From assembly GCA_016791465.1 (NCBI GenBank), contig JAEUWE010000459.1, positions 1 to 25,436 of the forward strand: a DNA stretch of 25,436 bases. The letters are read 5' to 3'. The first letter of the stretch is position 1; each line of letters starts with the position of its first letter. The translations under genes and the position numbers were made by a program. Below, in pieces: positions 1 through 8,900 of the stretch. This DNA comes from Pseudobdellovibrionaceae bacterium (GTDB lineage: Bacteria > Bdellovibrionota > Bdellovibrionia > Bdellovibrionales > JAMPXM01). A model generated the notes under the pieces. It did no database searches, was not told the origin of the DNA, and was given only the letters and a program-made list of their open reading frames with translations.

Positions 1-31
1 AAGCGGGCGTTGTTTCCTATCGGAGGACAGA

Positions 32-1735
32 ATGTCGTGTCGAGTAGCGGGTCGCAGGACCTCAAAAGCTTTGCTGGGTATGGGTTTGATGGCCTCAATG
101 GCGGTGGTGGCACCTCAGACGGCAGAAGCATCGCCTCAGGCGGCATTGGAATTTCAGCAGCTCCTCCGAGCCGAGCTCAGCCCTGAGCAGCTCGCTCGTC
201 CTGAATCGAAGCTCCTTCACTTCGCGCCCGACCATGGGCTGCTGGCTGCGGAGTCCGCCACGAGTATCGCGGAGGCCATTCGCACCGCGAGTGCGTCGTC
301 GCTCGACAGTCTTGCAGGTGAGAACGTCTATCCGATGGATCCTGGCGCTTACGCGGCCGAGGCGAAGAAAGCTCTCTCAAAGCACTCGATCACGCTTGTC
401 GTGATTCCCGGAATTTTTGGTGAGTTCATTCGTGTACGTCCGTTTGAGAATGTCCTTGCCCGTCCGTCGCAAGCAAAGGATCAGTTCATAGCTGCTGCGG
501 CTCGCGCACGCACTGACGCGAATCCCGCGCGTCGGGCTTTAGGAGTGGATGCCACGTATTCATCAGAAGACGTGTCTGTCGTCTCAAAGCCAATCGAGGA
601 GCTCGTTCATGTTGGCGAGGCTGGACCGAATGTGAAAGTGGTGTTCCTGTATCCGCGTCTGGCGAGTCTCGAGACACTTGGTGATCTCAAGGATCGCGCT
701 GCGATTTTCAATCGTCGACTTGAGAAGTACTTGGAACTGAGCGGTGATCAGAATCTCGCCTTTGTGGGTTTCTCGCGCGGTACGACCTATGGGCTTGAGA
801 TGATCTCGCAAGGTTTTACTGCCGGAAAGCCCTGGGTCTCGCGAGTGCGCGCGATGATCGGTCTTGGTGGCGTGGTCTTTGGATCATCTGCCGCGGATCA
901 AACCGCCGATCCCAATCACCCGATGGCAAAGACGCTTCAAGCACTCAAGCGCGTGTCGGCGTCGCTTCAAGTTTTACCTGAAGCACTTTGGAGTCGCCCC
1001 GGCGTTATCTATGATAACAACAAGGCGTGGTCCGAGTTTCTTTCAACCATGAAAGAGATCGACGCTGAGACGAAATCGGTGAATCCCGACGGCGCTGTCG
1101 AGGTGAACACAACCGACCCATCGATGGCCGATAGTCTGATGCAGATGGATGCGATGGGGCCGCTGGCGCTCTCGTATAAGTTTCTTCTCCAGCTTGGCTT
1201 AACGAAGCCCTTTAGCGACTACTCAAACAACATTCGCCGCGGAAAAGCGTTGATCGATGCGGCGATCACGGGAATTGAGCAGCTCAGAACAGCCGAGCGT
1301 CTTGAGTGGTGGAGAACGCATCGGCTGCCGTTGACAGTAAAGTATTATGCGCTCGCGGGGGCCATGGCGAGCCCGTCCGAGAGCGCCGTCGGACGCATGA
1401 GTTTTGAGAGTCCTCTCACTTATGCGAACCGCGCCGTCGAGGATGTATTTCTTTTGAAAAATCGCAACGACTATGTCACAGCCTCGGGCCTTCGCCTCAA
1501 TGATAGCCAGGTCGGCGTGCCGCAGGCGATGTTCCTGCCCAAGGTGATTGAGAATCTCAATCCTGAACTTCGCGGAATTCGCACGGAGTTTTTAGGTGTG
1601 ATGGGGACTCATCACTGGGGCCTGGCGCTGCCGATCGTGTTTGATATGCGCGACGGTCGTAAGAATCCGACGCCGCGTGAAGCGATGCTCAAAGCGATGG
1701 CGGCAAAAATCGCTTTCGATATTGAGCATCCGTGA
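32..1735 (+). CDS. Secreted alpha/beta-hydrolase (lipase/esterase-like), 567 aa
   Basis: Probable exported serine hydrolase; substrate unknown. The ATG follows a CGGAGGA ribosome-binding site by 4 nt. The N-terminus has a signal peptide: basic MSCRVAGRR, then a hydrophobic run to about residue 33 ending in AEA/S. The oxyanion-side strand is visible as LVVIPGIFGEF (about 121-131). The nucleophile elbow is GFSRG, with Ser248. Asp480 (in NRNDYV) and His527/His528 (in GTHHWG) sit where the acid and histidine of a triad are expected, so a complete Ser-Asp-His set is present. The protein is much longer than a minimal hydrolase, with about 230 residues between the Ser and Asp regions, so a large cap or insert is likely. 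It converges on the next gene with only 2 nt between the stop codons. The fold class is well supported; the family and substrate are not. Confidence 0.85.
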   Translation: MSCRVAGRRTSKALLGMGLMASMAVVAPQTAEASPQAALEFQQLLRAELSPEQLARPESKLLHFAPDHGLLAAESATSIAEAIRTASASSLDSLAGENVYPMDPGAYAAEAKKALSKHSITLVVIPGIFGEFIRVRPFENVLARPSQAKDQFIAAAARARTDANPARRALGVDATYSSEDVSVVSKPIEELVHVGEAGPNVKVVFLYPRLASLETLGDLKDRAAIFNRRLEKYLELSGDQNLAFVGFSRGTTYGLEMISQGFTAGKPWVSRVRAMIGLGGVVFGSSAADQTADPNHPMAKTLQALKRVSASLQVLPEALWSRPGVIYDNNKAWSEFLSTMKEIDAETKSVNPDGAVEVNTTDPSMADSLMQMDAMGPLALSYKFLLQLGLTKPFSDYSNNIRRGKALIDAAITGIEQLRTAERLEWWRTHRLPLTVKYYALAGAMASPSESAVGRMSFESPLTYANRAVEDVFLLKNRNDYVTASGLRLNDSQVGVPQAMFLPKVIENLNPELRGIRTEFLGVMGTHHWGLALPIVFDMRDGRKNPTPREAMLKAMAAKIAFDIEHP

Positions 1736-1737
1736 CT

Positions 1738-2172
1738 TTATTTTGTGATTTCGCAATCGTTTTCAACGGCCCACGCTTGAAGAGTCTTCGATTTTGATGC
1801 GTGGGGAGTGAAGCGTGTGGTGTGGTGATTCCAGATGTACACCCACCGATTGAGATTGAAGTTGTAGAACGGCACATACTCCATGCCTTCGCAGATTCCC
1901 TCGAGGCCGTTTTCTTGTTTCATGCTTCCGACCCACCAGTCGTGGTGTTCGGCACGGACTACGGTTTGATAGGTCTCGCCCTGTGGTGACTTGACCTCGC
2001 AGCGGTAGTCGCAAAGCCAGTTGATCTCAAAGCCAAACCATCGCTCGACTCGGGGCTCGCCGATATAGTCCTTCCATGTCGTCGGTTCGCAGAGACACTG
2101 GTTGGCCGTATTGCCGGTCGCCGGCAACGCCAGTGCGAGCAGCAGAGCGAAGGTTTTGATTTTGCGCTTCAT
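1738..2172 (-). CDS. Small secreted protein of unknown function, 144 aa
   Basis: Not recognised. It starts with a classic signal peptide (MKRKIKTF, a leucine/alanine-rich core, then about NTA/NQC), so the mature protein of about 120 residues should be periplasmic or secreted. The mature part is rich in Trp, Tyr and His and has five Cys (CLCEP, CDYRC and two later ones, in GICEG and NDCEI), which suggests a small disulfide-stabilised domain. A frame five codons longer begins with TTG, but the ATG at 2172 is preferred: GAAAGG lies 7 nt upstream and the signal peptide begins there. It is convergent with the hydrolase at 32-1735. A candidate sigma-54 promoter lies about 40 nt upstream. No enzymatic motif is seen. 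Confidence 0.72.
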   Translation of the reverse strand: MKRKIKTFALLLALALPATGNTANQCLCEPTTWKDYIGEPRVERWFGFEINWLCDYRCEVKSPQGETYQTVVRAEHHDWWVGSMKQENGLEGICEGMEYVPFYNFNLNRWVYIWNHHTTRFTPHASKSKTLQAWAVENDCEITK

Positions 2173-2210
2173 AGCGGAGCCTTTCAAGAATCGAACTCGG
2201 TGCGAAGGGG

Positions 2211-2227
2211 TGCTTACTTCGTGCCAG
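2211..2227 (-). promoter_or_regulatory. Candidate sigma-54 (-24/-12) promoter
   Basis: Reading the minus strand, CTGGCACG is followed by four bases and AAGCA. The -24 half is a perfect match to the RpoN consensus (TGGCACG), and the GG and GC dinucleotides are exactly 10 bp apart. The -12 half reads AAGCA instead of TTGCA. The implied start site near 2200 leaves a leader of about 28 nt carrying the GAAAGG ribosome-binding site of the 144-aa gene. The -24 box is also one arm of the perfect hairpin GTGCCA/TGGCAC (2221-2226 and 2232-2237). No enhancer-binding regulator is visible in the window. Confidence 0.4.
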
Positions 2228-2257
2228 AAAGTGGCACTGCCTGGGGATTCGCAGAAA

Positions 2258-2312
2258 CGCGATAAAATCTCGGTGTCGTCTGTGTCGTAGCAGAATGTCT
2301 CGATTTATCGCG
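2258..2312. repeat. 9-bp inverted repeat with 37-nt spacer
   Basis: The arms CGCGATAAA (2258-2266) and TTTATCGCG (2304-2312) are perfect reverse complements. They lie 30-85 bp upstream of the candidate sigma-54 promoter of the 144-aa gene. That is a plausible place for an enhancer or operator pair, although a chance or structural repeat is possible. Confidence 0.35.
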
Positions 2313-2377
2313 AGAGCGGTGGAGTCGAATGGCCTGGTGTAGGCCAGCTGGTGCCGAAAATGCGCACTGTTTGAGGG

Positions 2378-2394
2378 AAAAGCCGGGAGGCTCT
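2378..2394 (-). terminator. Weak intrinsic terminator after the lipase-like gene
   Basis: On the minus strand, directly after the TAG at 2397-2399, AGAGCC pairs with GGCTTT (one G-U pair) around the loop TCCC, and a four-T run begins in the 3' arm. It is short but well placed. Confidence 0.4.
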
Positions 2395-2396
2395 GA

Positions 2397-3395
2397 CTAC
2401 TGCGCCGCCTGATAGAGCGAGTTAAAAAACTGCACTTGCCGATCGCGTATCGTTCCGATGTCGTCCGTTCCGAGGAGCGAGAAAAACCGATAGTCTTGCA
2501 CTTGCTCCCAGTGCTCGAGAGAAACCGCGAGATCAGGGCGGGGTTCGATCGCAAACGGCAGGAATTTTTGATCTGGAATCATCGAGTGCCAGGTGACAAT
2601 ACCGTCTGAGATTTCACTGACGAGAGCATCGGTGATGGAGAGAATCCAAGAGAGTGTCCCGGCCTCATTGCAGCTGAAGAAAGAGCAGGCCTGTTGCCAG
2701 CCGCCGGTTGCGATGATGCGCAGGTTTTTCGGAGGATGGAGTTTGGCGACCGCCAATGCCACATCGTGCTCGCGAAGCTGCATCAGACTTTCGAGATTGA
2801 TGAGAGAGGCGAGTTCCGAAATAAATGGGACATTGGCGCTGAGGTTTTCAATGAACCCAAGCCCGCGAAATGGAGTTGAAATCGTCACCAAGGTTTTGAT
2901 CGGCAAGTTCGGCTCTGCGGTCAGCGCATGAAGCGTATAGAGTCCGCCGCAGCTGTGGCCGATAGCGATCCATTCGCGGCCTTTGAACTGCGGGCGTCTT
3001 TGCGGAAGCTCTCTGAGAAACTCAAGCAAAAGTGCGCCATTTGTTTCAATTGAACCGAGCGGATCGAGGTTATCGACGACCACGACCGGAGAGCCGGTCT
3101 TTTCTAGCGTTTCGACAATGGCGAGGCTGAAGTATGGGGCCCGTTCTAAAGCCTTCTGTTGAGGCACAGGCGGGCTTTGGCGGGCATAGCCGGCGGCAAG
3201 CGAGTTAAAGAAGCCAGGCACCAGAATGACGCCAGGGGCGGGTTTTGCGCTGTATGCCTTCTGAAGTGTCTCAGCTTGAGACGGCTGTACGTTGAGAATA
3301 TACGCTGCCACAACGGTGATGAAGACGGTGAAAGAACGGAACGTTGAGTTTCGTTTCATCTCTCTATTCGTTTCAAGCTCTTGTCGATTGATCAA
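2397..3395 (-). CDS. Secreted lipase-like alpha/beta-hydrolase, 332 aa
   Basis: Probable exported triacylglycerol-lipase-type serine hydrolase; substrate unknown. Numbering is from the TTG start. GVILVPGFFNS (about 55-65) supplies the oxyanion-hole strand. GHSCGG carries nucleophile Ser148 and matches the lipase box GHSxGG. Asp264 in SDGIVTWHS and His295 in LEHWEQ complete the triad in the usual order and spacing. A signal peptide runs from MKRNSTF to about SQA/ETL. Two starts are possible: the TTG at 3395, with AAAGG 5 nt upstream, or the ATG at 3359 (320 aa), which gives a more typical signal peptide but a poor ribosome-binding site. The TTG start's AAAGG lies in the loop of a TCCGA/TCGGA hairpin (3397-3411). 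The gene follows the giant lipoprotein gene on the same strand after a 114-nt gap with inverted repeats. Confidence 0.85.
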   Translation of the reverse strand: MINRQELETNREMKRNSTFRSFTVFITVVAAYILNVQPSQAETLQKAYSAKPAPGVILVPGFFNSLAAGYARQSPPVPQQKALERAPYFSLAIVETLEKTGSPVVVVDNLDPLGSIETNGALLLEFLRELPQRRPQFKGREWIAIGHSCGGLYTLHALTAEPNLPIKTLVTISTPFRGLGFIENLSANVPFISELASLINLESLMQLREHDVALAVAKLHPPKNLRIIATGGWQQACSFFSCNEAGTLSWILSITDALVSEISDGIVTWHSMIPDQKFLPFAIEPRPDLAVSLEHWEQVQDYRFFSLLGTDDIGTIRDRQVQFFNSLYQAAQ

Positions 3396-3462
3396 GTCCG
3401 ACCTTTTCGGAAGTGCTGCGTCGATCTGTGACGGTGGTGCCAGAGCGCAAGAGATTCGCCCT

Positions 3463-3479
3463 CTCGGTGCCGCACCGAG
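3463..3479. repeat. 17-bp near-perfect palindrome
   Basis: CTCGGTGC and GCACCGAG flank a single central C. With the palindrome at 3487-3503 it forms a tandem pair in the 114-nt gap between the giant gene and the lipase-like gene. No T run follows on either strand, so an operator or an RNA-stabilising stem is as likely as termination. Confidence 0.5.
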
Positions 3480-3486
3480 TCGCCAA

Positions 3487-3503
3487 AAGGTACAATGTAC
3501 CTT
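3487..3503 (-). terminator. Palindrome and possible terminator just after the giant gene
   Basis: AAGGTACA and TGTACCTT flank one base and begin 6 nt beyond the TAA of the giant gene (3510-3512). Read on the minus strand the 3' arm continues into TTTT, a short U tract consistent with a weak intrinsic terminator. The near-perfect dyad could equally be a protein-binding site in front of the lipase-like gene. Confidence 0.45.
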
Positions 3504-3509
3504 CCTGAG

Positions 3510-5960
3510 TTAGAGGCCGAGATCGAGTACTGGGAGTGAATCGCCCATTTCGCCGGCGCCGTCGCCGCGATTAAATGTGCTGCCAGTGCCGAGGAAGGTG
3601 CCTTCGCCCCAACACTTGACGGTGTTGTTGTCGAGGAGAGCGCAGCCGACGCCGTTATTGACGATGGCGCTAACGGGCTCGCGTCCGGTACCGAGGCTGA
3701 TTCCAGTGAGGGCTGCGACTTCGCCAGCGGCGTCGCCAACGTTTCCACCGTTGCCGATGCCGTTTTCACCGACGCTTCCATATCCCCAGCATTTCGCGAG
3801 TGAACCGGTACCGTTCCACATGAGCGCGCAGAAATTTGAAAACTGTCCGCTGACGCTACTGATCGTTGTGCCGATTGGTGTTGAGATGAGCGCATCGCCC
3901 ATTTCAGCGGGTGAGTCGCCGATCATGGCCGATGTGTAGTTGCCGAGAGTTCCGCCATTGTCCCAGCCCCAGCACTTGAGCGCACCGGTGTCGAGAACGG
4001 CGCAAGTGCCATTGTATGTCGCTGCAATTGAAGCGGCAGTTCTTCCCGTTCCGATCTTAATTGGTGGCACGGCATCTCCGACTGTTCCAGCCGTGTGTCC
4101 TCGGGTTGTTGTGTCCCCTTGTCCAAGTCGGCCGCTGCCAGGTCCGAAGCACTTCACTGTGAAGTCGTCGAGCATTGCACATGTAGAGGTCTGTCCTGCG
4201 GTCAGCTGAAGGACGCGACGGCCGGTTCCCCATTTTGCGATATTGAGATTGTCATTTGAGGATGCGTGGTCGGCATAGCCATTGGCGAGACGTCCATCGG
4301 AGCCGTAACCGACGCAATACACTTCAAAGTCATCGGTCAAAACACAGGTGTGGTTGTCGCCCGACGCTATCGAGAGGGCTTTCCGATTGATACCGAAGGC
4401 AAAGAATGGAGAGCTTGCAACTTCTCCCACGTAGTCACCGATTGAGCCGCTTGGACCACTGTTGTAGCTTCCACCCTCTCCCCAGCATTTGACTCGGCCG
4501 GTTTCAAAAATCGCGCATCCGTGAACGTTACCAAGTACAATATCGACGACTTTCTCTGTTGTTCCGAAGTCGATTGCCTTGAGCGCGGCGCCCATTTCAC
4601 CAGGTTCGTCACCGATGTAGTGGAGGGAGCGTCCGGTGCCGCCGTAGCGTGAGTCGCCAAAGCATTTCACGGCGTTGTTTGAGGCAACGAAGCAGACGTT
4701 TTTCGAATCCGCCGCAACGGACACGCCGAGAACATCGAGTCCTGTCCCGAGGTCGACCGAAGGTAAGAGATCGCCCATGTCGTCGGGGCTGTCGCCAATA
4801 TTGTCAGTGCGCCCCAGGCCGAGGCGTCCGTCGAAGTTTGCACCCCAACACTTGACCGCGTTGTTGTTCAGGCGCGCACACATACCGCCCCCGGCGGGGT
4901 TGATGTCGGTTGCGTAGAGTCCTGTGCCGAGTCGAACAGTCGCAGACGCTCCGCCGCCTCGACCAAGCTTGCCATAGCCGGAGTCGCCCCAGCATGTTGT
5001 GCTGTCGTCCGATTTGATCGCACAGGTGAAGTTGCCGCCTACAGCGACTTTCTTAACTGTTCCAAGGCCCGCCACGGGCGCCAGTGCATCGCCCATTTCG
5101 CCAGGTCCGTCGCCGATCGTGTTGGTGTTTCCATTTCCAAGTTGGGCGTAGCCGTTGTAGCCCCAGCATTTTACAAAGTCGTTATCGAGGATCGCGCAGG
5201 TTGCAAGGTAGCCGGCAGAGACAAACTTCGCGGTTCGTCCGGTACCCAGGTTGACCGCAGGAAGGGCATCGCCCATTTCGCCAGCAGCATCGCCGCGATG
5301 GTTGGTGTTGCCGAGGCCTAGCTGGCCATAGTTATTTTCTCCCCAGCATTTGAGATCACCGTTGTCGAGGATGGCACATGAATGACTTGTGCCAACTGAC
5401 ATTTGAGTGACGGTTCGACCCGTTCCAAAATCAAGATAGGGGAGGCTTGCGCCCATTTCGCCGGGGTTGTCGCCACGGTGGTTTGAGTCACCGAGACCAA
5501 GGCGTCCGCTGTCATTTCGTCCCCAGCACTTTACTCCACCTCCGGTCAACTGAGCGCAAGCGAAGCCGCCGCCGCCATAGATTGCAGTGGCGGTGTCGCC
5601 GAGATCAATCGTTGGGACAGATGCCCCCATCGTGCCGGCGTTGAGTCCGTTGTAGCCGCCAGCCCCGGTTCCGCGGATCCCATAGCTTGAACCATCACCC
5701 CAACATTTGATGACGCCTGTCGTGGATCGCGCACATGACCAGCCGTTGTTGCCACCCCAGCCCGAGATTGCTTGTGCGACGTTAAAGCCGACACCAAGAT
5801 CGACGGCGGGCACATTGTCACCAGTTTCTCCGGGCTCATCACCGATCAGATGATAGGGGTGACCCAACTGCGAGTAAGCGGTATCGCCCCAACACTTAAC
5901 GCGACCGTCTTGGAAAAGACCGCAAGAGAAATTGTTTCCTCCAACTTTGACCATCACTGG
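3510..5960 (-). repeat. RCC1-encoding tandem repeat block 2 (14 units)
   Basis: This DNA encodes 14 RCC1 blades with a unit of about 165-190 nt. In the best-conserved part the sequence GCCCATTTCG recurs at 5091, 5271 and 5451, exactly 180 nt apart (60 codons). Each unit contains one Cys pair ending in KCWG or a close variant. The gene ends directly after the last blade's linker. Confidence 0.8.
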
Positions 5961-8900
5961 TGCCGAGGCATTTGGAGCTTCGTTGTCTTGAATTGTCGCA
6001 AGCCCAATACTGTTCTTCGAGAGAGCGGCGTTACTTGGTTGATACAGTGAGACGGTGAAGGTCTCGTCGACTTCAAGAGTGGAGTCATCGCGTGTTGCGA
6101 TTGAAAAGTTTGCGGTTGTTTGGCCCGCGAGAATGGTGACGGTGCCGGTTGTCGGGGTGAAGTCGAGATTGGGGTCGGCGCGTAGGCCGGCCGTGCGGTA
6201 GTTTACAGTTAGGTCTTGTGACCAAACTTTGCTTGCGGTGACGTTGAACGTTGCGTTCTGTCCTTCTGTCACGAGGGGGCGATTCACGGAGAGAACTGGA
6301 TAGTCAGCGACAGTGAAGAGGTAGCCATTGTTTGTTGCCGTTGTTGTACCAGTGCCCGATGCGGAGATATAGGCCCTGTAGCTGGTTGCGGCCTCGAGGT
6401 AGCAACCGTTCAGAGTGGTTGATGTCGTGACCCCGACAGAGGATGAGCAAATCGTATTGCCATCGAGTGTGCGGACCGAAACGGAGTAGGCCGTGGCTCC
6501 GGTCGAGGCACTCCAAAGGATCGTTGGTATATTTGAATCGCTGAGGTTTGCGTCGGTCGTCGTATCAAAAGCTCCACCTTGTACACCGAGGATGTCAAAC
6601 GAACCTGGAGTGGTGGCGACGGTGAATGTAAAGGGCGAGTTTGTGGCGGGCGTGGAAGAGAAGGCATCTTTTGCGACCACAGTTGCAACATAAGTTGCTC
6701 CGCCCGAAAGATGGCAGCCGGTGAATGTTTTCTCTGTCTGATCAGCCGGGACGTTACTGGTCGCACATTTTACGGTTGTGCCATCGCTTTCAAAAAGAGT
6801 GACATCGTATGAGTCCTCACCGGTGGTGTCAGCCCAGTTGACTGTCGCGAGAGAACCTCCGGAAAGAACAGTGTTGAAGTCTTCATCGTTGGGCTCTCCG
6901 GTGATTCCTGAGATCGTGAAGGCCGCAGGTCCCGAAGTGTCTCCAACAGTGAATGAGAAGAGTGAATTCGAGGCCTCAGTCGACTGCGTTCCATTTGGGT
7001 TAAAGGCGACCACGCGGGCAAGATAAGTCGCGCCTTGAGTGAGAGCGCAGCTGGCGAAGCGATGCGACGTATTTCCACTCAACTTGGCAACGGTGGCACA
7101 TTTTGACGTCACGCCGTCATTTTCATAGATCGTCACATCAAAGCGTCCTGCTCCGCCCTCCGGTACTGTCCAGGTGATCGTTGGAATCACGCCGTCAGTG
7201 AGAGCGGCGTCGACCGTCGTGTCGGTGTCACCGCTCACACCTGACACGAGAAACGCGGCAGGTGCGACGGTGTCGACGGTAAATGGAAAGAGTGAGTTTG
7301 CGGCGGCTTTGGTATTGGCGCTGCCGTCGCGTGCAATGACACGGGCATAGTATTGCGAGCCAGAAGTGAGCGTGCAGCCGATGAACGAAAAGGTTGTTGA
7401 TGCCGTTGTCTGCTCAGCGCAGGAAACAGTGCTTTGATCAGCGGCAACGATGGTAACGAGATAGTCGACGGCGCCTGTGGAAGCACTCCATTGAATTGTT
7501 GGTTCAGTATGGCCAAGAAGCGAGTCTGCGGTAGCGTCGGAGCCGCCAGTCACTCCGGAAATAATAAACGAAGCGGGGCCTGCACCAGCGGTCAATCCAA
7601 GGTCGACGAAGGGAAGGCTATCTCCCATTTCTCCTGGATTGTCACCGCGCGTGATTTGATCTTCAAGGCCTAAACGTCCGTCGTAGTTCCAGCCAAAACA
7701 TTTTAATCGCTCGTCGGTTGTGACGGTGCATGTGTGGGTGCTGGTTGAGGCCTCTTTCACTTTGAGACCTGTTCCGATATTGATCGGACTATATTTGTCG
7801 CTCAGTGCATCCCACGCGTTTCCGTGAGATCCAGTTGTACCTTTGCCGAGGCGCCCCCAGTTGATGCTGTTGTAGCCGTTGATGCCCCAGCATTTTAAAG
7901 TGTCGTTACTGAGAATCGCGCAGCTTCCGCGATCGCGGCCGGCAATGAACTTCTTGGCTGTGAGTCCTATGCCCCAGTTGATGGGTGCCAGTGCGTTCCC
8001 CATTTCACCAGAACCGTCGCCAATATGGGTGGTGCGAGTTCCGAGTTGGTAGTAGTCATTGCTTCCCCAAGCGACAGCGGAGCCATTGTCGAGAATCGCG
8101 AATGAGGCTTCGACGCCGACCGAAATGCTCTGCGCCGTGCGACTGGTACCAAGATCGGCGTCGGCGAGGGAATCACCGACCTCGAGTGCCGAGTCGCCCA
8201 TCGTGAGGTTGTGTCCAAGGCCGAGTTGTCCATAGTAGTTGTTGCCCACGCACTTGAGTTTGCCGTTATCGAGAATTGCGCAGGTGTGAGTGTTTCCGAC
8301 CGAGAAGTCGACGACCTTGCGACCGGCGCCAAAGTTTAGAACCTGCATATTGTCGCCAACTTCGCCTGCCGCATCGCCGAAGATCGAACTGAATGTGGCA
8401 TTGTAACCCATTTGCCAGCCGGAGTTATAGCCAAAGCATTTAAGTCTTCCGTCAGTAAGAAGGCCGCAAGTGCTATTGAGGTGAGAATCGATTTTGATGA
8501 CGTTCGCGCCAGTGCCGAAATTGACGTACGGAATGCTGTCGCCGACAAGTGGTGAAAGCCCAGTGCCAATCACAGTTGAGCTTCCCGCGCCGTTCACCTC
8601 GTAGCGACCCCAGCACTTTACTTTTTGATTGCTAAAGAGGGCGCAAACGCCACCGCTGAGGACTTGAACGTCGACCGCTTTTAGGCCGGTACCGAGTTTG
8701 AGGGTCGGGAGTGCAGCTCCCATCTCGCCCGGTCCATCGCCAATGTACATGTTTTCAAGTCCTAAGCGACCGTTTCGATTGTCGCCAAAGCAACGCGCTT
8801 CATTTTTATTGAGGACTGTATTGCGTAAGAGATAGCAGAGGCCTCCCGAGGCATAGCCAGAGGTTTTCGCATGTGAAATTCCCAGGATTTCATAGTTGGC

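Noticed and set aside
2027..2554. A 175-codon minus-strand frame across the gap between the lipase-like gene and the 144-aa gene
   Set aside because: It starts inside the lipase-like gene, ends inside the 144-aa gene, and runs through the hairpins and promoter-like sequence; its Arg/Ser-rich product has no recognisable features.
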